The notes under the pieces were generated by a model. That model searched no databases. It was not told the DNA's origin and saw only the letters and a program-made list of their open reading frames with translations. Below, piece after piece: positions 5,665-10,824 of a stretch of DNA of 10,824 nucleotides. Positions within the stretch are counted from its first letter, which is position 1, and each line of letters starts with the position of its first letter. A program made the position numbers and the translations under genes. This DNA comes from an uncultured Eubacteriales bacterium (lineage in GTDB: Bacteria > Bacillota > Clostridia > Oscillospirales > Oscillospiraceae). The stretch spans positions 1 through 10,824 of the forward strand of contig URCK01000061.1 in NCBI GenBank assembly GCA_900546295.1, read 5' to 3'.

Positions 5665-7067
5665 CTTTCTTCCCCGCCCTTCATTTTCTTCGCCTTGGCG
5701 AGCGCGTCGTCGATCGTGCCGACGTTGTAGAATGCCATTTCGGGGTAGCCGTCCATCTCGCCGGAGAGGATGGCCTCGAATCCGCGCAGCGTTTCCTCGA
5801 GCGGGACGTAGACGCCCGGAAGACCCGTGAACTTTTCCGCCACGAAGGTCGGCTGGGCGAGAAAGCGCTGGAGCTTTCGCGCGCGGTTGACCGTCAGCTT
5901 ATCCGCGTCGCTCAGCTCATCCATGCCAAGGATGGCGATGATATCCTGCAGCTCGCGGTATTTTTGCAGCGTGGCCTGCACGCTGCGGGCAATGCGGTAG
6001 TGCCGCTCGCCCACGATGTCCTCTTCGAGGATGCGCGAGGTCGATTCCAGCGGATCGACGGCGGGATAGAGTCCCTGCTCGGCGATCTTGCGGCTCAGGA
6101 CCGTCGTCGCGTCGAGGTGGGAGAAGGTCGTGGCCGGGGCGGGGTCGGTCAGATCGTCCGCCGGGACGTAGACCGCCTGCACGGACGTGATCGAGCCGCT
6201 CTTGGTGGAGGTGATGCGCTCTTGCAGCTCGCCCATTTCGTTGGCGAGCGTCGGCTGATAGCCGACGGCGGAGGGCATACGCCCGAGCAGCGTCGAAACC
6301 TCGCTGCCCGCCTGTACAAAGCGGAAGATATTGTCGATAAAGAGCAGCACGTTGCGCTTTTCCTCGTCGCGGAAGTATTCCGCCATCGTAAGGCCCGTGA
6401 GCGCCACGCGCATACGAACGCCCGGCGCTTCGTTCATCTGGCCAAAGACGAGGGCCGTCTTGTCAATGACGCCGCTCTCGTGCATCTCGCGCCAGAGGTC
6501 GTTTCCCTCGCGGCTGCGCTCGCCCACGCCCGTAAAGATCGAATAGCCGCCGTGCTCCACGGCGATGTTGTGGATAAGCTCCTGAATGAGCACCGTCTTG
6601 CCGACGCCCGCGCCGCCGAAGAGGCCGATCTTGCCGCCGCGCGGATAGGGCTCCAAAAGGTCGATGACCTTGATGCCCGTTTCAAGAATGTCAACGCTCG
6701 GGTCCTGCTCGTCGAAGGCGGGGGGCTTTCTGTGGATGCCGCGGCGCGGCTCGTCCGCGCCGATGGCCTCGCCGCCGTCGATCGTATCGCCGAAGACGTT
6801 GAACAGCCGCCCAAGCGTACATTTGCCCACGGGCACGCGCAGTCCGCTGCCCTCGCCCGTAACGACCATGCCGCGCGCAAGGCCCTCGCTCCCGGTGAGC
6901 ATGATGCAGCGCACGGTCTCCGCGCTCAGGTGCTGCGCGACCTCCATCACGCGCTGCTTGCCGCCAAGGTCGACTCGCAGCGCCTCGCGGATGCGCGGCA
7001 GGCTGCCGCAGGGAAAGCGCACGTCTACCACGCTGCCGGCTACCTGAATGATCTCACCCCTGCGCAT
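5661..7067 (-). CDS. atpD: ATP synthase beta subunit, catalytic
   Basis: This 468-residue protein is the catalytic F1 subunit, with the phosphate-binding loop GGAGVGKT at 151-158, the catalytic-glutamate motif GERSREG at 182-188, LLFIDNIFRF at 241-250 and the GMDELSDADK region at 381-390 (the DELSEED-type lever). It is full length with no missing key residue. The start at 7067 gives the usual MRRGEIIQVAGSVVDV beginning and has AAGGGGGCG upstream at a good distance. An upstream ATG at 7091 is in frame but has a poorer ribosome binding site and adds an atypical 8-residue extension. The gene overlaps the end of atpG by 14 bases and atpC by 4, so the three are translationally coupled. Confidence 0.97.
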   Translation of the reverse strand: MRRGEIIQVAGSVVDVRFPCGSLPRIREALRVDLGGKQRVMEVAQHLSAETVRCIMLTGSEGLARGMVVTGEGSGLRVPVGKCTLGRLFNVFGDTIDGGEAIGADEPRRGIHRKPPAFDEQDPSVDILETGIKVIDLLEPYPRGGKIGLFGGAGVGKTVLIQELIHNIAVEHGGYSIFTGVGERSREGNDLWREMHESGVIDKTALVFGQMNEAPGVRMRVALTGLTMAEYFRDEEKRNVLLFIDNIFRFVQAGSEVSTLLGRMPSAVGYQPTLANEMGELQERITSTKSGSITSVQAVYVPADDLTDPAPATTFSHLDATTVLSRKIAEQGLYPAVDPLESTSRILEEDIVGERHYRIARSVQATLQKYRELQDIIAILGMDELSDADKLTVNRARKLQRFLAQPTFVAEKFTGLPGVYVPLEETLRGFEAILSGEMDGYPEMAFYNVGTIDDALAKAKKMKGGEER

Positions 7068-7962
7068 GATGCTGCGCCCCCTTTCCCGCATGTTGTTTTC
7101 TGCTCCGCGCGCCGGCGGAGACTTCGGTGATCTCGCCGGTGATGGCGCTCTGCCGTTCGTGGTTGTATTCGAATTGGAGCGAATGGAGCAGCTCCTCCTC
7201 GTTCTGGTTGGCGGCGTCCATCGCCGCGGCGCGGGCGTTCTGCTCGGCGCAGAAGCTGTCGACCATCGCCGCATAGAGAAAGCCCGTGAGGTACGCGGGC
7301 ACGATCTTCGCCAGAACCTCCTCCGGCGACGGCTCATAGCGGAGCCTGATGCCGTCGCCATGCCCCGCCGCGGTAAACTGCCCGCTCTCGAGCGGCAGCA
7401 GCCGCGCGGTGCGCACCTGCGTCTCCACGCCGCGGCAGTCCGTGTAGACCATGAAGATTTTCGTGATCTCCCCGCGGTCGAAAAGATGCAGCAGCCTTGC
7501 CGTGATCTCCCGCGCGCGCTGTAGGGTCGGGCTCTGCGCGCTGTAATGGAAGCTTTCCTCCACGCTCACGCCGTGGGCCTTGAAAAAGTGGCGGCCGTTG
7601 CCGCCCACAACGAAAAGGCGGCTGTCGGGGTGCCGCTCAAGCCGCCGGAGCGTCTCCTGAATGATATTCTGGTTGTAAGCGCCCGCAAGGCCGCGGTCCG
7701 CTGTGATAACAAGATAGGCGTAGGTCCCCGGCGCGTCGTCGCTCTCGCCGTCCGCGCAGAGGTAGGGGCTGTCGATCTCGCCCGCGTGCCGGAAGATGCT
7801 GCCGATCTCGTCTGCGAGGGTATCGAAAAAGGGACGGGCCTTGTCAAGGTCCTCCTTCGCCCGCCGCATTTTGGTCGAGGCGATGAGATACATCGCATTC
7901 GTCACCTTCTGCGTGCTCCTGACACTCTCGATATGCTCGCGGATCTCCTTCATGCCTGACAT
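7054..7962 (-). CDS. atpG: ATP synthase gamma subunit with C-terminal tail
   Basis: This 302-residue protein forms the central rotor shaft. The N-terminal helix carries STQKVTNAM (16-24), the Rossmann-like middle has TADRGLAGAYN (87-97), and the C-terminal helix carries AAMDAANQNEEELL (246-259) and QSAITGEITEV (271-281). Family members usually end a few residues after this point. This one runs on for about 17 more residues rich in Arg, Lys, His and Gln (286-302), and the DNA for this tail also holds the ribosome binding site and start of atpD. The start at 7962 is behind GAGGTGA, which overlaps the atpA stop codon. The gap to atpA is 14 bases. Confidence 0.95.
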   Translation of the reverse strand: MSGMKEIREHIESVRSTQKVTNAMYLIASTKMRRAKEDLDKARPFFDTLADEIGSIFRHAGEIDSPYLCADGESDDAPGTYAYLVITADRGLAGAYNQNIIQETLRRLERHPDSRLFVVGGNGRHFFKAHGVSVEESFHYSAQSPTLQRAREITARLLHLFDRGEITKIFMVYTDCRGVETQVRTARLLPLESGQFTAAGHGDGIRLRYEPSPEEVLAKIVPAYLTGFLYAAMVDSFCAEQNARAAAMDAANQNEEELLHSLQFEYNHERQSAITGEITEVSAGARSRKQHAGKGAQHHAQG

Positions 7963-7976
7963 AAAGCGGCTTCACC

Positions 7977-9737
7977 TCACTTCTTTTGCCCTGCGCCGCG
8001 GTTTTCCCGCACGAAGGCCTTCGCCTGCTCCAAAATGAGCGCCTGCTGCTCGTCGCTCAGCCGCCCGGACTGCTGGATGGCGCGGCAGAGCGCGCCCTGC
8101 GTTTCGCGGAAGCGGCGCAGCAGCGCGGGAATCAAGTCGTCGATCTCCTCCGTCGCAACGCCGTCAAAGGCGTGGCCGAGGCCCGCGACCAGCAGGATGA
8201 CCTGCTCATACTGCTCGTAGGGATGGTACTGCTTCTGGCGCAGCAGCCGCATCAGCCCCTGCCCGTAGGCAAGCAGCTGCGCGGTCGATTCGTCCAGATC
8301 GCTTGCAAACTGGGTAAAGGTCTCCATCTCGCGGTACTGCGAAAGGTCGAGGCGGATGGTCTTGGCCGCCTTTTTCATCGCCTTGGTCTGCGCGTCGCCG
8401 CCCACGCGGGAAACGGAGAGGCCGATGTTCACCGCGGGCCGCTGGCCGGCAAAGAAGAGCTTGGACTCCAGAATGAGCTGGCCGTCGGTGATGGAGATGA
8501 CGTTCGTCGGGATATAGGCGGAAACGTCTCCGCCCTGTGTTTCGATGATGGGCAGCGCCGTGATGCTGCCGCCGCCCTTTTCCGCGCTCAGGTGCGCCGC
8601 GCGCTCGAGCAGGCGGGAGTGGAGATAGAAAACGTCGCCGGGATAGGCCTCACGCCCGGGCGAGCGCTCGAGCAGGAGGCTCATCGCACGGTAGGCGATG
8701 GCGTGCTTGGAAAGATCGTCGTAGACGATGAGCACGTCGCGCCCCTTGTGCATAAAGTATTCGCCCATGGCGCAGCCCGCGTAGGGCGCGATGTACTGCA
8801 TCGGCGGCGTATCGCTCGCAGGGGCGTTGACGATGATGGTGTAATCCATCGCGCCGTGGTCCTCCAGCGTGCGCTTGAGCTGGGCGACGGAGCTTGCCTT
8901 CTGTCCGATGGCGACATAGATACAGATGACGTTCCTGCCGCGCTGGTTGACGATGGTATCGAGCGCGATGGCCGTCTTTCCCGTCTGGCGGTCGCCGATG
9001 ATGAGCTCGCGCTGCCCGCGCCCGATGGGGAACATCGAGTCGATGCAGAGGATGCCCGTTTCCATCGGCGTATCGACGCTCTGGCGGTCGATGATGCCGG
9101 GGGCGGGACTCTCCACGCTGCGGTAGCCGTCGGCGCGGATCTCGCCGGCGCCGTCCACGGGAACGCCGAGCGCGTTCACCACGCGTCCGAGAAAGCCTTC
9201 GCCCACGGGAACGCCCGCCGTGCGCCCGGTGCGGCGCACGGTGCTGCCTGCGCAGACGCTCGCGTCGTCGTCAAAGAGGATGCACCCCACGCTCTCTTCC
9301 GATAAGTCCTGCACCATGCCGCGCACGCCGCCGTCGAAGAGCAGCACCTCGCCGTAGGCCGCGCCGGAAAGCCCGTCCACGCGGGCGATGCCGTCGCCCA
9401 CGGTCAGTACCGTGCCGATCTCCTGGGCAAGGGGCTGCGGCGTCCAGGACAGGACGCTCTCTTTGAGCAGGGGGATAATGTCACCCTGCTGCGCGGCGGC
9501 GAGCTTTTCCAGCGCGCTCTTGAACTGATCGAGCCGCCCCTCCACGCTCCAGTCGTATACCTCCGCGCCCACCTCGAGGCGAAAGCCGTTGGGGTAGGCG
9601 TCGCTCTGCTGCCAGATGAGGGTCGTGCCGGGGCCGTATTGTGCTTCCAGAAAGGCGAGAAAGCGCTTTTCCTGCTCCGCGCTCGGACGGACGGCGGAAA
9701 GGAGCTTTGCCGCCGGACGGTCATTGCGCTCACTCAT
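7977..9737 (-). CDS. atpA: ATP synthase alpha subunit fused to an N-terminal delta C-terminal domain
   Basis: This 586-residue protein is about 80 residues longer than a normal alpha subunit. Residues about 100-586 are a standard alpha: VGDGIARVDGL (113-123), P-loop GDRQTGKT (248-255), VLIVYDD (335-341), and SVSRVG (441-446), where Arg444 is the arginine that completes the catalytic site on beta. Residues about 13-77 match the last third of the delta (OSCP) subunit: the LSA-x-x-P-S-x-E-Q beginning, GFRLEVGAEVYDWSVEGRLD (51-70) and a closing SALEKL. A short alpha-type N-terminal helix (LLKESV, 90-95) follows the junction. No separate atpH exists: atpF overlaps this start by 8 bases. The ATG at 9737 has AAGGA and GGAGGAG upstream, and the next in-frame Met is at 141, so the fusion cannot be a start-site mistake by ATG. 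Non-catalytic nucleotide site and stator attachment are the expected roles. Confidence 0.95.
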   Translation of the reverse strand: MSERNDRPAAKLLSAVRPSAEQEKRFLAFLEAQYGPGTTLIWQQSDAYPNGFRLEVGAEVYDWSVEGRLDQFKSALEKLAAAQQGDIIPLLKESVLSWTPQPLAQEIGTVLTVGDGIARVDGLSGAAYGEVLLFDGGVRGMVQDLSEESVGCILFDDDASVCAGSTVRRTGRTAGVPVGEGFLGRVVNALGVPVDGAGEIRADGYRSVESPAPGIIDRQSVDTPMETGILCIDSMFPIGRGQRELIIGDRQTGKTAIALDTIVNQRGRNVICIYVAIGQKASSVAQLKRTLEDHGAMDYTIIVNAPASDTPPMQYIAPYAGCAMGEYFMHKGRDVLIVYDDLSKHAIAYRAMSLLLERSPGREAYPGDVFYLHSRLLERAAHLSAEKGGGSITALPIIETQGGDVSAYIPTNVISITDGQLILESKLFFAGQRPAVNIGLSVSRVGGDAQTKAMKKAAKTIRLDLSQYREMETFTQFASDLDESTAQLLAYGQGLMRLLRQKQYHPYEQYEQVILLVAGLGHAFDGVATEEIDDLIPALLRRFRETQGALCRAIQQSGRLSDEQQALILEQAKAFVRENRGAGQKK

Positions 9738-10215
9738 GGTCCTTGCGCTCCTCCGCCGTGTTCAAAAACTGATCGTAAGCGTCCGAGGTGCTCGAGAGCA
9801 CCAGCTTTTCCGCCGCGGCGCTCATCAGCTCGGAAACCTCGCTGCGCGCCTGTTCCATCACACGCTCGCGCTCGAACGCAGCGGCGGCGTGCGCCTTTTT
9901 GACGATCTCATCCGCCTGCTGCTGGGCCTGCGCGCGGCGCTCGTCGGCCTCCTTGTGCAGCTCCTCGTCGGCCTGCGCGCGCACGCGGGCGATCTCCTCG
10001 TCCGCAGCCTTGAGCTGCGCGGCATAGGTCTCCTTCGTCTGCTCGGCCGCGGCCAGCGCGCTCTTCGCGTCCTCGTCCAGCTTGGCATAGTGCGCCCTGC
10101 GGCCGTCCATATAGGTCTTCACCGGCCGGTAGAGCAGGAAATACAGCGCGCCGAACAGGATGACAAAATTCAGCGCGTGCAGTAAGATCTGCTGCAAATT
10201 GATATTAAGCGGCAT
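9730..10215 (-). CDS. atpF: ATP synthase b subunit (stator stalk)
   Basis: This 161-residue protein has one membrane segment near the N-terminus (about 9-28, ending LLYRPV) and a long charged coiled coil (about 35-140) rich in Ala, Glu, Gln and Lys. It dimerizes as the peripheral stalk that joins the Fo a subunit to the delta subunit on F1. The length is normal, and its C-terminus (residues 140-161) shows no delta-like domain, so this is not a mycobacterial-type b-delta fusion. The start is behind AGGGGGAA. The 3' end overlaps the atpA start by 8 bases, so b and the delta-alpha fusion are made in coupled fashion. Confidence 0.93.
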   Translation of the reverse strand: MPLNINLQQILLHALNFVILFGALYFLLYRPVKTYMDGRRAHYAKLDEDAKSALAAAEQTKETYAAQLKAADEEIARVRAQADEELHKEADERRAQAQQQADEIVKKAHAAAAFERERVMEQARSEVSELMSAAAEKLVLSSTSDAYDQFLNTAEERKDHE

Positions 10216-10247
10216 TCAGCTTCCCCCTTTTTCCGAAGCGTGGCGCA

Positions 10248-10622
10248 TCATAGCACGAAGATGATGAGGATCGCGACGATCAGCGCGTAAATGATGACCG
10301 TTTCGATGAAGACAAGGCCCATCATCATCGTCGTGCGGATCTGGCCGTTCGCCTCGGGCTGGCGGGCGATGGCTTCGCTCGACTTGCCCACGGCAATGCC
10401 CATGGCGAGCGCGCCGCCGAGGCAGGCGATGCCGATCATCAGTCCCGCGCCCATGGCCTTGGCGGAGGTAACGTCGTTTTCGTTGCTGCCCTCCTCCACG
10501 GTCTGCTCGGTCTCGGCAGGGGCGGCAGCGTTGCTGTCCGCCGCGGCCAGCGCGGGCACGCTCAGGACGAACAGCGCGATCAGCAGTGCGGCAATCGCCG
10601 CAAATTTCTTCATGGTCTTCAT
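10248..10622 (-). CDS. atpE: ATP synthase c subunit with signal-peptide-like leader
   Basis: This 124-residue protein is much longer than the usual 70-90. Residues 1-26 look like a secretion signal (Lys at 2, 5 and 6; hydrophobic 7-20; VPALA before a likely cleavage point), and residues 27-53 form an acidic Ala/Glu/Asn-rich linker. The c-subunit hairpin follows: helix 1 about 57-80, polar loop ARQPE (86-90) and helix 2 about 97-124. The ion-binding carboxylate is Glu107 in FIETV. The helix 1 glycine motif is altered to GGALAMG (69-75). Topology places the c N-terminus outside the membrane, consistent with a cleavable leader. The ATG at 10622 follows AGAGGG; the second Met (residue 4) has a poorer site, and Met57 has none. 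The protein multimerizes into the rotor ring. Confidence 0.93.
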   Translation of the reverse strand: MKTMKKFAAIAALLIALFVLSVPALAAADSNAAAPAETEQTVEEGSNENDVTSAKAMGAGLMIGIACLGGALAMGIAVGKSSEAIARQPEANGQIRTTMMMGLVFIETVIIYALIVAILIIFVL

Positions 10623-10657
10623 GTAGATTCCCTCTTTCTTACACTCGTTATGGGCGG

Positions 10658-10824
10658 TTACGCAGCGCTTTTGCTGCGGCTGGTTTTTGTTTTCTTTGCC
10701 TTGGGCTTTTTCTCGTGCCGCTCGGTCGACTCCCCGTAGAAGGTGGAGACGAGCATCGTGAGCACATAGGCCTGAATGAGCGCGTGCAGCAGCGTGAACA
10801 TCACGCCCACGATCACCGGCAGCA
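10658..10824 (-). CDS. atpB: ATP synthase a subunit, C-terminal part (cut by right window edge)
   Basis: Translating the minus strand from the edge gives the last 54 residues of the membrane a subunit. The visible part holds the final helix with LLHALIQAYVLTMLVSTFY, matching the conserved F-x-x-IQAYVF-x-x-L block of the family. After it comes a tail of about 28 residues that is rich in Lys, Ser and Thr and ends in KSAA before TAA (10660-10658). Most family members end soon after this helix. Subunit a forms the ion half-channels next to the c-ring. atpE begins 35 bases downstream. The essential Arg and the rest of the gene lie outside the window. Confidence 0.9.
   Translation of the reverse strand, partial: LPVIVGVMFTLLHALIQAYVLTMLVSTFYGESTERHEKKPKAKKTKTSRSKSAA

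Noticed and set aside
5601..7130. Long plus-strand reading frame opposite atpD
   Set aside because: Antisense to a fully conserved atpD; no family motif and no ribosome binding site, so the frame is open only because of high GC.
7068..7361. Upstream extension of the atpD frame to 7361
   Set aside because: It overlaps atpG in another frame and encodes an Arg/Ser/Thr-rich sequence unlike any beta subunit; the normal beta N-terminus begins at 7067.
8651..8665. CCCGGG core inside atpA as a Noc-binding site
   Set aside because: Flanks lack the ATTT and AAAT arms; the hexamer is expected by chance in a GC-rich gene.
7986..9305. Long plus-strand reading frame opposite atpA
   Set aside because: Antisense shadow of atpA with low-complexity composition and no recognisable protein features.

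Overview
The window looks like chromosomal DNA from a GC-rich Clostridia, probably of the Oscillospiraceae/Ruminococcaceae type. This is inferred from gene content (Fhs and FchA side by side, a Noc-type ParB protein, a VanW-family surface protein, an F-type ATP synthase) and Gram-positive style AGGAGG ribosome binding sites. No plasmid, phage, insertion sequence, CRISPR array or stable RNA gene is visible. Almost every long extra reading frame is a GC-driven shadow of a real gene.

Left arm, plus strand (1-2262): the 3' end of formate--tetrahydrofolate ligase (fhs), then methenyltetrahydrofolate cyclohydrolase (fchA), then, past a strong terminator and with its own promoter candidate, a CofE-like (COG1478) gamma-glutamyl ligase. 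The first two catalyse consecutive steps of tetrahydrofolate one-carbon metabolism. The third may add glutamates to a folate cofactor, but that is inference.

Right arm, minus strand (10824-2309): an ATP synthase operon in the order atpB (3' end), atpE, atpF, atpA, atpG, atpD, atpC. It ends at a clear intrinsic terminator. Then come noc (nucleoid occlusion, ParB family) and a membrane-anchored VanW-domain protein. The two arms converge on a shared terminator region near 2225-2262.

Three observations stand out. (1) There is no separate atpH. The C-terminal domain of the delta subunit is fused to the N-terminus of alpha, and the delta N-terminal domain is absent from the operon. Together with a c subunit that carries a secretion-type leader, an altered c-ring glycine motif and a tail on gamma, this suggests a remodelled stator and rotor. 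(2) A near-perfect parS site (15 of 16 bases against the B. subtilis sequence as I recall it) lies inside the coding sequence of the vanW-family gene. (3) The neighbouring ParB-family protein carries the DNA-recognition residues of Noc rather than of true ParB, so it probably does not read that parS. The parS and noc together suggest a position fairly near the replication origin.
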